Part shown: positions 8,952 through 16,172 of the stretch, piece by piece | Layout: every line of letters starts with the position of its first letter | How positions within the stretch are numbered: the stretch's first letter is position 1 | Assembly (NCBI GenBank): GCA_903882935.1 | Contig: CAIRZB010000073.1 | Location: 1 to 42,935 of the forward strand | DNA from: an uncultured Parafilimonas sp. | Lineage (GTDB): Bacteria; Bacteroidota; Bacteroidia; Chitinophagales; Chitinophagaceae | DNA length: 42,935 nucleotides | Direction of reading: 5' to 3' | Translations under genes and position numbers: made by a program | The notes under the pieces: model-generated | The model's database searches: none | Told to the model about the DNA's origin: nothing | The model's input: the letters and a program-made list of their open reading frames with translations, nothing else

Positions 8952-9506
8952 ATGAAAGTAGCGTATTCAATTATTATTTCCTGCCTGTTGGTAAGTTGCG
9001 GCAACCCCAAACAATCAAGGCCTTTCAAGGCTTTTGATTTTTCGTACAATGATGTTTTCTCTACATGCTTCTCCATAAAATTTACCCAAGGCGATACGGT
9101 TTTTATACGGCAGCATTTTACAAATTTGGATTTAGGGACTTTAAAAGAAAACAAAACATATTATTCAATAGTCGAAGACGATGAAAAGAACACCATTGAC
9201 AGTTACCTAAATCTAATAGATTTTCAGACATATAATAGTAAGTACATAGAGGGAGCACAAGACGGTGCCGAGTACCAGTTTTATGTAGTAAAAAACAATT
9301 ACCTAAAAACCATTTACGTACAGGGCGACAACGCCCCCGCCCAACTGCATACATTTGCTGTTTGGCTTACAAACTTTAAAGCTAAACTGAACCTTACCCA
9401 AATAGATACTGCCATTGAATTTGGTAGTTTGAAATTTTTTTTACCTCCTCACTCTCAACCTCCTCCAATAAATTTCACCCCTCCTAAAATAGATAAGCCC
9501 GATTAA
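8952..9506 (+). CDS. Small lipoprotein of unknown function
   Basis: The 184 aa protein begins MKVAYSIIISCLLVSCGN, a Sec/SPII signal with lipobox L-V-S-C. The mature part is mixed alpha/beta: FKAFDFSYNDVFSTCFSIKFTQGDTVFI, then a segment with KTYYSIVEDDEKNTIDSYL and GAEYQFYVVKNNYLKTIYV. It ends with a proline-rich tail (LPPHSQPPPINFTPP). A near-match to the phylum -7 element, TAATTTCG (one mismatch), lies at 8937-8944, just ahead of the start. I do not recognise the family. No partners are evident. Confidence 0.7.
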   Translation: MKVAYSIIISCLLVSCGNPKQSRPFKAFDFSYNDVFSTCFSIKFTQGDTVFIRQHFTNLDLGTLKENKTYYSIVEDDEKNTIDSYLNLIDFQTYNSKYIEGAQDGAEYQFYVVKNNYLKTIYVQGDNAPAQLHTFAVWLTNFKAKLNLTQIDTAIEFGSLKFFLPPHSQPPPINFTPPKIDKPD

Positions 9507-9691
9507 ATGCAAAAAAGGCTGTTATTGCTCCCACCCGCTCCCCACCGCCGAAGTGTGCGACGCAACCGCAGCCCCATGAAAAACTACCGCCCGCCCCCCA
9601 AAAAAAGTCCGTAACGCCAAAAACTTATTTTGCGGTGCGTGCACGGCCATATAACTTAGTAGCCTTCTTTACATTTTTCAAAAGCAGTTGT

Positions 9692-10765
9692 ATGTATAAA
9701 TACCTCCTCAGCATTGCCGCTGTATGCATAGGCGTAAGCAGCTATGGCCAAAGTGCCTACACCCCCGCGCAGAACGAATATATTTCGTACCAAGGGCGGG
9801 TGGGTTTTAAAAACGGCGCGGCAGAATTGGCTTGGCCAGGCACATCCCTCACCGTGCGGTTTGAAGGCACCGGTATTTCCGGGCAGTTTAAAGATTCCGA
9901 CACATCTAACTATTACAACATCATCATCGACCGCGACAGCATCCGTAAAATACATTTCGACACTACCAATACCATTTACACGCTGGCCGCTGGTTTGCGC
10001 AAGGGCAAGCATACCCTGCAAATTTTTAAACGCACGGAGTGGGACAAGGGAAAAACCTGGTTTTACGGCTTTGCGTTAAACGACGGGGCCAAATTGCTGC
10101 CCCCGCCAAAGCTGCCCAAAAAGAAGATAGAGTTTTTTGGCAACTCTGTTACGTGTGGGTACGCGATAGAAGATTATGCCGGCGACTCCCCCATCGGTTA
10201 TTTTGAAAACAACTACGATGCTTATGCAGCCATTACCGCCCGGCATTTTAACGCGCAATACTATTGCACCGCCAAAAGCGGCATCGGCGTTATGGTTAGC
10301 TGGTTTCCGCTGATTATGCCCGAAATGTACGACCGCCTGGACCCCACCGACAGTGCCAGCAAATGGGATTTTACCCAGTACACGCCCGATGTGGTAGTGG
10401 TTAACCTGTTCCAAAACGACTCATGGATTGTAAACATGCCCGGCAACCCACAGTTCAAGGCCCGTTTTGGCACCACAAAACCCATGCCGGAACAAACGAT
10501 ACAGGCCTATAAAAACTTTGTGCAAACCGTACGCGGCAAATACCCCAAGGCGCTAATTATTTGCATGCTCGGCAGCATGGACATTACCCGCGAAGGCTCA
10601 CCTTGGCCCGGCTATGTGGAAAAGGCTGTAGCGCTGTTAAACGACCCGCAAATTCTCACCTACTTTGCGCCGTATAAAAATACGCCCGGCCACCCCAAAA
10701 CAGCGGAACAAAAGCTGCTGGCCGCCGGGTTGATTGATTTTATGGAGCAGCATGTGAAGTGGTAG
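9692..10765 (+). CDS. Secreted CE2-type SGNH acetylesterase
   Basis: The chosen start is the internal ATG (MYKYLLSIAAVC), which gives a signal peptide ending SYGQ. The N-terminal jelly roll (about 25-140) is typical of carbohydrate esterase family 2. The SGNH domain follows: EFFGNSVTCGYAIED with nucleophile Ser152, a V-V-V-N-L-F-Q-N-D block, and PGHPKTAEQ with the catalytic His. CE2 enzymes remove acetyl groups from xylan or related glycans in the periplasm or at the cell surface. The length (about 357 aa) fits the family. It is a single gene, downstream of the small lipoprotein. Confidence 0.85.
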   Translation: MYKYLLSIAAVCIGVSSYGQSAYTPAQNEYISYQGRVGFKNGAAELAWPGTSLTVRFEGTGISGQFKDSDTSNYYNIIIDRDSIRKIHFDTTNTIYTLAAGLRKGKHTLQIFKRTEWDKGKTWFYGFALNDGAKLLPPPKLPKKKIEFFGNSVTCGYAIEDYAGDSPIGYFENNYDAYAAITARHFNAQYYCTAKSGIGVMVSWFPLIMPEMYDRLDPTDSASKWDFTQYTPDVVVVNLFQNDSWIVNMPGNPQFKARFGTTKPMPEQTIQAYKNFVQTVRGKYPKALIICMLGSMDITREGSPWPGYVEKAVALLNDPQILTYFAPYKNTPGHPKTAEQKLLAAGLIDFMEQHVKW

Positions 10766-10809
10766 GGAGGAAAACATTATACCCGAATAGTGCGAGCAGA
10801 ATAACAAGC

Positions 10810-11053
10810 TTGAATATTTTGTTATTGGCTCCCATTTTATTTCATCTTCTTCTTATTTGTTCAGTTCATGCGCAAGGTATAAATGCTAAAGTTGCGCTTA
10901 TTGATAGTATTGCTAAAACCATCGACACCGCTAAATGACAGTTTGATTTGCCAGGTAGAACAAAACAAATTTGCCCGATACCCCAAAGCATATCTTGAAA
11001 TAGCTGAATCTGATTTGAAAAAATACAAAATGTCAGAGAGAATTTTCAAGTGA
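10810..11053 (+). pseudogene. Decayed secreted-protein gene with frameshift
   Basis: A TTG-initiated frame (10810-10938) reads a good signal peptide (LNILLLAPILFHLLLICSV, then H-A-Q-G) followed by INAKVALIDSIAKTIDTAK and a TGA. The +1 frame continues coherently from 10934 to 11053 with ARYPKAYLEIAESDLKKYKM, and a third frame continues after 11040 (SSDEIEYLSILKIYRCK). Coherent protein-like text passing through two or three frames indicates a frameshifted remnant of a small secreted protein. The family is unknown. Confidence 0.5.
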
Positions 11054-11158
11054 TGAAATTGAATATTTGTCGATCCTTAAAATTTATAGGTGTAAGGTCT
11101 ACACAATAAACCGCCAAATAGCCCTATATTTAAACCTTATCCCCAAAACATCACGCAC

Positions 11159-13003
11159 ATGAGAAAAAGCCTGCTCCTTAGCACCATACTGCTTAGCCTT
11201 TATGCCAACCTGTTTGCCCAAACCGACACGGTGAGCCAATACACCAAAAAAACCTACATGATACCCATGCGGGACGGCACCAAGCTTTTTACCATCGTGC
11301 TAAGCCCCACCTACCAAACTGGCCCCTTGCCTTTTTTAATAGAGCGTACACCCTATGGTGCAGAGAACGCAGTAAGGAAGGGTGATGTTATAAGCAGCAA
11401 CGCTTTTGGCCCTTTTGAAACCATTGCAAAGGCGGGGTATATTCTTGTTTTTCAGGACCTTAGGGGCAAGTTTAACAGCGAGGGTACGTTTGAAATGAAC
11501 AGGCCGCTTTACCATGTGCTGGATAAAACCAAAACCGACGAAAGTACCGATGCCTACGACGGCATTGACTGGCTGCTGAAAAACATACCCAACAACAACG
11601 GCAAAGCAGGCATACTCGGCATATCGTACGGCGGTTACCTTGCGCTGGACGCCTCTGTTGACCCCCACCCGGCCCTAAAAGCAAGCAGCCCGCAGGCTAG
11701 CCCCACCGATATGTTTTTGGGCGACGACTTTCACCACAACGGTGCATTCCGCCTTAGCTACGGCTTTGAATACAGCTACCTGGTAGAGAATGAAAAAGAG
11801 GCCAACAGCGACTTCCCATTCCCCCAGTACGATGTATTTAGCTGGTACTTAACATTGGGCAGCCTCAAAAATGTAAACGATAAGTATTACCACAACAGGC
11901 TGCCTTCGTGGAACGATTTTGCCAAGCACCCCAACTACGACAGCTTTTGGGTGCGCCAAAGCATGTTAACTACCGTACGCACGCCCCAACTGCCGATATT
12001 GCATGTGGGTGGCTACTACGACCAGGAAGACCTGAACGGCCCGCAGATTATGTACGAGCAATTGGAAAAGAAAGACAGCTTTAACCGCAACTTTATCGTG
12101 CTGGGGCCTTGGTTCCATGGCGGTTGGATGCGGGGCAAGGCCGACAGCCTCGGCAAGATTGATTTTGGCAGCAAAACGGCCGTCTGGTTCCAAGCACTGC
12201 AAAAGCAGTGGTTTGATTACTGGCTGAAGGGCATCGGCGATGGAAAGTTTGCCGAAGCCAACTGCTTCCAAACCGGCAGCAACCAATGGAAAACCTACAG
12301 TGCCTGGCCGCCCAAGCAAGCACAGCTTAAAAAACTGTACACCACCGCCAGCCATACCGTAAGTTTTACCAAGCCAGCAGCAGCCAGTGGTGCGGTTAGT
12401 TATGTGAGCGACCCTGCCACGCCTGTACCATACCGCGCACAGCCCATTGAGGCAACCTACGGCACAGGCAGCCGCTGGCGCCAATGGCAGGTGGACGACC
12501 AGCGCTTTGTAACCAGCCGCCCCGATGTTATTAGCTTTACCGGCGACAGCCTAACAGAAGCCCTTACCGTTACTGGCAAAATAACCGCCCACGTATTTGC
12601 CAGCACCACCGCCAGCGACGCTGATTTTGTGGTGAAGCTGATTGACGTGTACCCGAATTTTGACCCCAAGAACCTTGCCATGAGCGGATACGAGCTGCCC
12701 ATTGCCATGGAGGTTTTCCGCGGGCGGTTTAGAAAAAGCTTTGCCAAGCCAGAGCCTTTTACCCCCGGCAAGCCCGAGGAAATAGTCATTAGTCTGCACG
12801 ACATTAACCACACTTTTTTAAAGGGCCACCACCTGATGATACAGGTACAAAGCAGCTGGTTCCCCCTTATTGACCGCAACCCGCAACGTTACGTACCCAA
12901 CATTTTTGAGGCCAAGGAAAGTGATTTCATCAAAGCCACGCATACCGTGTATTGCAACAGCCAGTATGCCACGTATGTTGAGTTGCCGGTGATGGAGGAG
13001 TAA
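11159..13003 (+). CDS. CocE/NonD family hydrolase (X-Pro dipeptidyl-peptidase S15-like)
   Basis: The 614 aa protein has a signal peptide (MRKSLLLSTILLSLYANLFAQ). The alpha/beta-hydrolase core shows IPMRDGTKLFTIVLSP, an Asp-rich F-Q-D-L-R-G-K segment and the nucleophile elbow G-I-S-Y-G-G with Ser156, followed by the aspartate-containing WFHGGWM region. The C-terminal beta sandwich (about 450-614; SDADFVVKLIDVYP, GHHLMIQVQSSWFP) is the jelly roll typical of cocaine-esterase/glutaryl-7-ACA-acylase proteins. It probably cleaves an acyl or peptide bond in the periplasm; the substrate is unknown. A near-consensus -7 (TATATTTA) sits just upstream. Confidence 0.88.
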   Translation: MRKSLLLSTILLSLYANLFAQTDTVSQYTKKTYMIPMRDGTKLFTIVLSPTYQTGPLPFLIERTPYGAENAVRKGDVISSNAFGPFETIAKAGYILVFQDLRGKFNSEGTFEMNRPLYHVLDKTKTDESTDAYDGIDWLLKNIPNNNGKAGILGISYGGYLALDASVDPHPALKASSPQASPTDMFLGDDFHHNGAFRLSYGFEYSYLVENEKEANSDFPFPQYDVFSWYLTLGSLKNVNDKYYHNRLPSWNDFAKHPNYDSFWVRQSMLTTVRTPQLPILHVGGYYDQEDLNGPQIMYEQLEKKDSFNRNFIVLGPWFHGGWMRGKADSLGKIDFGSKTAVWFQALQKQWFDYWLKGIGDGKFAEANCFQTGSNQWKTYSAWPPKQAQLKKLYTTASHTVSFTKPAAASGAVSYVSDPATPVPYRAQPIEATYGTGSRWRQWQVDDQRFVTSRPDVISFTGDSLTEALTVTGKITAHVFASTTASDADFVVKLIDVYPNFDPKNLAMSGYELPIAMEVFRGRFRKSFAKPEPFTPGKPEEIVISLHDINHTFLKGHHLMIQVQSSWFPLIDRNPQRYVPNIFEAKESDFIKATHTVYCNSQYATYVELPVMEE

Positions 13004-13165
13004 GAGTTTGTCTTTGGCTGATTGGCTGAAGATTGCATGGTGTTTCGCACTTTGGTTTTTCAAATACCTGATGCAAATTGGTTTTTAACAATTGTCCAGC
13101 ATACCCAAAAGCAAATGGCTGCAATTTTACAACACCCCAGTGGACAAAATGATGCGGTGTTCAAC

Positions 13166-13204
13166 ATAGACTTTATAAGGTTTATGAAACCTTATAAAGT
13201 CTAT
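13166..13204. repeat. Perfect 18-bp inverted repeat with 3-nt loop
   Basis: Arm 13166-13183 (ATAGACTTTATAAGGTTT) is exactly complementary to arm 13187-13204, around ATG. It lies 160 bp after the CocE gene. It lacks a T-run on the plus side and is AT-rich, so it could be a cruciform/terminator-like element or a small palindromic repeat. No gene is convincingly coded across it. Confidence 0.8.
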
Positions 13205-13226
13205 TATCAAAGTCAAATATACTTGA

Positions 13227-13561
13227 AAATGGACGAGTTTCGTTTATCCGTCATACCCTATTGAACCCAAAAAAAAAGATAACAGCGTAAGTAAAATTTT
13301 AGATTTACAAACATCCTTTTAGCCAATGCCAATAAATTTTTCGAAATAGAAAAAGTAATAATGAGCAAAGGCAAAAACGGTTTTTATCTTATAGCTCGCT
13401 ATTTGACACCTGAGGTAAATTTTTCATTATAAGGTAGGTGTTTCGTAGACGAAGTAGAAATTAAAAACAACCTTGCTGTCATCAACGTTAAGGCAGTAAA
13501 TAGCTATGGTGAACCTAGATGCGATGTTTTATATTTTATCCGAGGTTTAGAAATGAAATAA
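13227..13561 (+). pseudogene. Decayed gene next to the left prophage edge
   Basis: One frame (13227-13322) reads SFVYPSYPIEPKKKDNSVSK and ILDLQTSF. After a one-base shift, frame 2 continues with LANANKFFEIEKVIMSKGKN and GFYLIARYLTPEVNFSL, then one in-frame TAA (13430-13432), then VDEVEIKNNLAVINVKAVNS and RCDVLYFIRGLEMK to TAA 13559-13561. Coherent residues on both sides of a frameshift and a stop indicate a pseudogene. The family was not recognised. Confidence 0.5.
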
Positions 13562-13745
13562 GCCTGTTTAATGAAAAAATGATCGTACAGCTGGTTGGGG
13601 TTGGATGATTTAAATGAGGTAACTACGCTAATCCTTATTGGTTAACATAATGGGTTATTCAAATACAATTTGGCGATAATATAAAAATCTCTCTATTATA
13701 TTATTACCAAACCATTCTATTTTTATGTGGAAGAATCTAGGTTGC
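13562..13745. other. AT-rich left boundary region of the prophage
   Basis: No gene is visible. Somewhere between the decayed gene and the end of the last phage gene (13746) lies the left prophage boundary. I could not find a direct repeat shared with the right side (41158-41227). Confidence 0.3.
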
Positions 13746-14429
13746 TTATATTTTTTTGGTTAGCAAAGTTGGTAGTCCGCCCAAGGCTGCCAACAGGGGC
13801 TTTCTAAAAAGGTATAGCGCAGCTAACAATAAAAAGCCTATCAAGTACCAAAAGCGGGTAACGGCCTTGTTTTTCCAGCTGCTAATCTGGTCATCTGCTT
13901 TGGTTTTATAATTGGCAAACAGAAGCTTATACCAAGTAACACTGTCGTTGCAAATGTTCAACAGCCGCTTGTCAACACTTACTATTTTAACACTGTCGTG
14001 CAGGGTTATTGTTTTGGTAATGGTTTGCAAAACAGTATCGCGCACGTATACCGTTACGCCACTGACTAGTGTATTTTTTTGCGGACTGTTTTGCGGTAGT
14101 GTATAGGCAGTGTCGGTTTTAGTGGTTGTGTCGTGTACCAATGTTTTAATACTGTCAACCACACAAGGGTTTAGCTTTGCCCATGCGTACCCCACTTTAT
14201 TAAAGGCTGCTTCGTTTACAAGTACCCGCTGGGTGGCTTTGTTAATGCCGCAGCCCCAAAGGCCAAACAACAATATGGCAAGGCAGGAAATGATTAAGAA
14301 AAACAACAGGTGTTGGGGCCCGCCCTCCCCTCCGGGCCTACCGAAAGGGGAGGTATTGCCGGTTGGCCAGGCTGGGATGATTTTACTCCGGTGTAGTTTA
14401 CTTTGAAGAATTGTTGGTGCTATTGTCAT
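13746..14429 (-). CDS. Spanin-like phage lysis lipoprotein
   Basis: The protein contains a hydrophobic stretch with a lipobox (LLFFLIISCLAILLFGLWGC), a periplasmic helical segment rich in T/D/K (VRDTVLQTITKTITLHDSVKI) and a C-terminal transmembrane segment (WYLIGFLLLAALYLF). Last position in the lysis cassette, with holin-like genes immediately upstream, suggests a spanin that joins the two membranes. The start is uncertain: ATG 14495 overlaps the holin gene by about 100 bases, ATG 14429 by about 30, and a TTG at 14306 would place it beyond a palindrome (14324-14353). Function is inferred from context and topology. Confidence 0.5.
   Translation of the reverse strand: MTIAPTILQSKLHRSKIIPAWPTGNTSPFGRPGGEGGPQHLLFFLIISCLAILLFGLWGCGINKATQRVLVNEAAFNKVGYAWAKLNPCVVDSIKTLVHDTTTKTDTAYTLPQNSPQKNTLVSGVTVYVRDTVLQTITKTITLHDSVKIVSVDKRLLNICNDSVTWYKLLFANYKTKADDQISSWKNKAVTRFWYLIGFLLLAALYLFRKPLLAALGGLPTLLTKKI
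14324..14353. repeat. GC-rich palindrome (CCTCCCCT/AGGGGAGG)
   Basis: Arms 14324-14331 and 14346-14353 pair perfectly. It resembles the palindrome at 27214-27245 and the dispersed CCCCTCC/GGAGGGG palindromes frequent between Bacteroidota genes (family knowledge). It lies between the holin stop and the lipobox of the spanin-like gene. Confidence 0.6.
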
Positions 14430-14670
14430 TGGTTGGGTTGGCCCCACTACCGGTGGGGCTGCGTTTGGTGAATTTTTCTGAGGTAATAAGGCCAAAGCCG
14501 GCCAATAAGGTAAAGATTAAGTCCTGCCATATCTGCTGTTGGAAGGTGGCGTGAAAAAAAGTAACGCCCAGGCCTATTGTGCTTAGGAGTGCCAATATGG
14601 CGAACGACATAACGCGTTTACTGCTACCCTGCCCGTCAACGTCGGAAAGGATTTGTTGTACAAATTTCAT
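14398..14670 (-). CDS. Holin-like two-helix membrane protein
   Basis: The start at MKFVQQILSDVDG (14670) is preferred because upstream in-frame residues are poor and overlap the neighbouring gene. The 90 aa product has two predicted membrane helices (VMSFAILALLSTIGLGVTFF and IWQDLIFTLLAGFGLI), a short charged linker, and a hydrophilic S/T/N-rich tail. Such small proteins with two helices next to another small membrane protein form phage holin cassettes. It probably controls the timing of lysis at the inner membrane. Assignment rests on topology and position. Confidence 0.6.
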   Translation of the reverse strand: MKFVQQILSDVDGQGSSKRVMSFAILALLSTIGLGVTFFHATFQQQIWQDLIFTLLAGFGLITSEKFTKRSPTGSGANPTNDNSTNNSSK

Positions 14671-14674
14671 GGGT

Positions 14675-14884
14675 TTATGGGCTGTTTTTTTTGCTGGCAA
14701 TGGCCTTGTAGTCGGCATGCCACTTCCAGCAGGTGTATAAAAAGGTGGCCAGGCCCGACAAGATGCCCATAACCATTGCCGTTTGGCTAAGGGCCGCTTT
14801 GCCCACAAAGCCCAGGGTGAAGGTTATTGCAGTGCCAATAATGCTGGGTCTGTTGTGGGCCGCAGCATTGGTTAAGTGTTGCAT
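14675..14884 (-). CDS. Small holin-like membrane protein
   Basis: The 69 aa protein has two hydrophobic helices (SIIGTAITFTLGFVGKAAL and MVMGILSGLATFLYTCW) separated by a short loop, and a basic tail (ADYKAIASKKNSP). Only four bases separate it from the second holin-like gene, so the pair is probably cotranscribed. A holin/pinholin or antiholin role is inferred. The 124 bp upstream to the SGNH lipoprotein gene contains nothing else that I can identify. Confidence 0.6.
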   Translation of the reverse strand: MQHLTNAAAHNRPSIIGTAITFTLGFVGKAALSQTAMVMGILSGLATFLYTCWKWHADYKAIASKKNSP

Positions 14885-15008
14885 ATGGGTTGGTTTAGGG
14901 GTTGATTAGAGCTATTGCTTGCCTTAAATGCCCAAAGTTGTTTAAAAAGGCTGGTTTTATCCCAACTTTTGCAGTTACGATTATTTTCGGCTTGTTTTAC
15001 CGCCGTGC

Positions 15009-16151
15009 CTATTTTAATTTGCCCGACTGAATGATTGTTTGTGCTATAAGGTCATTGCCCTTTTGGTTGGGGTGGACGCCATCTTTGCCCAAAATGCCAT
15101 TCGCTTTAGCGGTTGGCATGTAAGTATCAATAACATTATCGCCAAAGGTGGCTGTTATCCAGTTACTAAAACCCCGTTGGTCAACTTCGTTTTCATAAAT
15201 GCAATTGAGGTGGTAAACCTCTATGCCTGCCACCTGTAGCCGCTCTACCGCGCTGGAGTATCGCGCCTTTAATGTGTCAACATTCATACTAAATGCAAGG
15301 TCATTGCGGCCAACAGCAAGCAACACAAAGCGCGGCGCAAGCCTGATGATTTCGGGCAATCTTGCCTGTAACTCATTAATGCCATCCGTGCCGCCCACGC
15401 TTAATACAAAGGGTTTGTAGGCATAGCCAACCCGTGCAGGCCATCTGCTCTTAAAGCTATCAGCCACATACATGCCTTTGCTGTCTGTAACAATCAGCAT
15501 ATTTGCGTTTTTGAGGCCCGCAGTAGTAATATTTAAGCTATCCAAAGCAAAAGACCCTCTGTTAGCATATACGCTAAACTTGGCGGTGTTAGGCGTTGGT
15601 ACTTCATACCCAGCAGACACGTACACATATTTTGCAGTTACTTTACTTGTGCCGTTTGTGGCAATGGCAAAAACTGTATCAAATTTTCTTTCTAAAGAAA
15701 TTACAATGCTGGTGTTTGGCTTTGATGAAAGACTATCAATTGACGTTGCCACATTTTTTGTTATGGCATTGTTAGTGCTATAAATATTGAGCCGCCCATT
15801 ATAAAAATCTATTGTGGCATAAACACTAAAGCTTTGATAGGCATTGATTGAACGTGTACCCACCCCAGCAACCGCGTCACCCGATAGTTGTTTAAATTTA
15901 GCCCCGACTTTCCATTCCTCAAGCAGGCTGCAATAGTTGTAATCCAAAGTAGAGGTTAATGAGTCGTGTGAAACAATTATACCTGTTGATGAAATCGCAC
16001 ATTTTGCACCGTTTACGGTAAAGTCAGTTAAGCTTTGCAAGGCATTTTTTCCGAAAATTGTTCCATAAGGTACGGCTTTGCCAGTGTATGGCTTGTGTTG
16101 CTTGGTACAACCAACCAAGAGTATAACGGCTATTAAAAAGTGCGCTTTCAT
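15009..16151 (-). CDS. Phage-encoded SGNH-hydrolase lipoprotein, paralogue of the tail-fibre domain
   Basis: The 380 aa protein begins MKAHFLIAVILLVGCTK, a lipoprotein signal with lipobox L-V-G-C (Cys15). Residues about 30-205 form a beta-sandwich. Residues 215-380 are an SGNH hydrolase: nucleophile Ser224 in V-T-D-S-K-G, Asn283 in V-G-R-N-D, and Asp357/His360 in D-G-V-H-P-N-Q. The whole mature region matches fibre residues about 210-570 in the neighbouring gene, with shared blocks such as GVGTRS and L-D-Y-N-Y. It is probably an esterase anchored in a membrane facing the periplasm or surface. It may alter the receptor of the phage. The substrate is unknown. Confidence 0.8.
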   Translation of the reverse strand: MKAHFLIAVILLVGCTKQHKPYTGKAVPYGTIFGKNALQSLTDFTVNGAKCAISSTGIIVSHDSLTSTLDYNYCSLLEEWKVGAKFKQLSGDAVAGVGTRSINAYQSFSVYATIDFYNGRLNIYSTNNAITKNVATSIDSLSSKPNTSIVISLERKFDTVFAIATNGTSKVTAKYVYVSAGYEVPTPNTAKFSVYANRGSFALDSLNITTAGLKNANMLIVTDSKGMYVADSFKSRWPARVGYAYKPFVLSVGGTDGINELQARLPEIIRLAPRFVLLAVGRNDLAFSMNVDTLKARYSSAVERLQVAGIEVYHLNCIYENEVDQRGFSNWITATFGDNVIDTYMPTAKANGILGKDGVHPNQKGNDLIAQTIIQSGKLK

Positions 16152-16172
16152 TCGTTTAGGTTTTAAGCAAAA

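Noticed and set aside
9507-9614. A 35-codon Arg/Pro-rich frame directly after the lipoprotein stop
   Set aside because: Very biased composition and no signal; likely noncoding.
13022-13264. An 80-codon plus-strand frame after the CocE gene
   Set aside because: It crosses the perfect palindrome and has no recognisable features; its composition looks like chance coding in AT-rich DNA.
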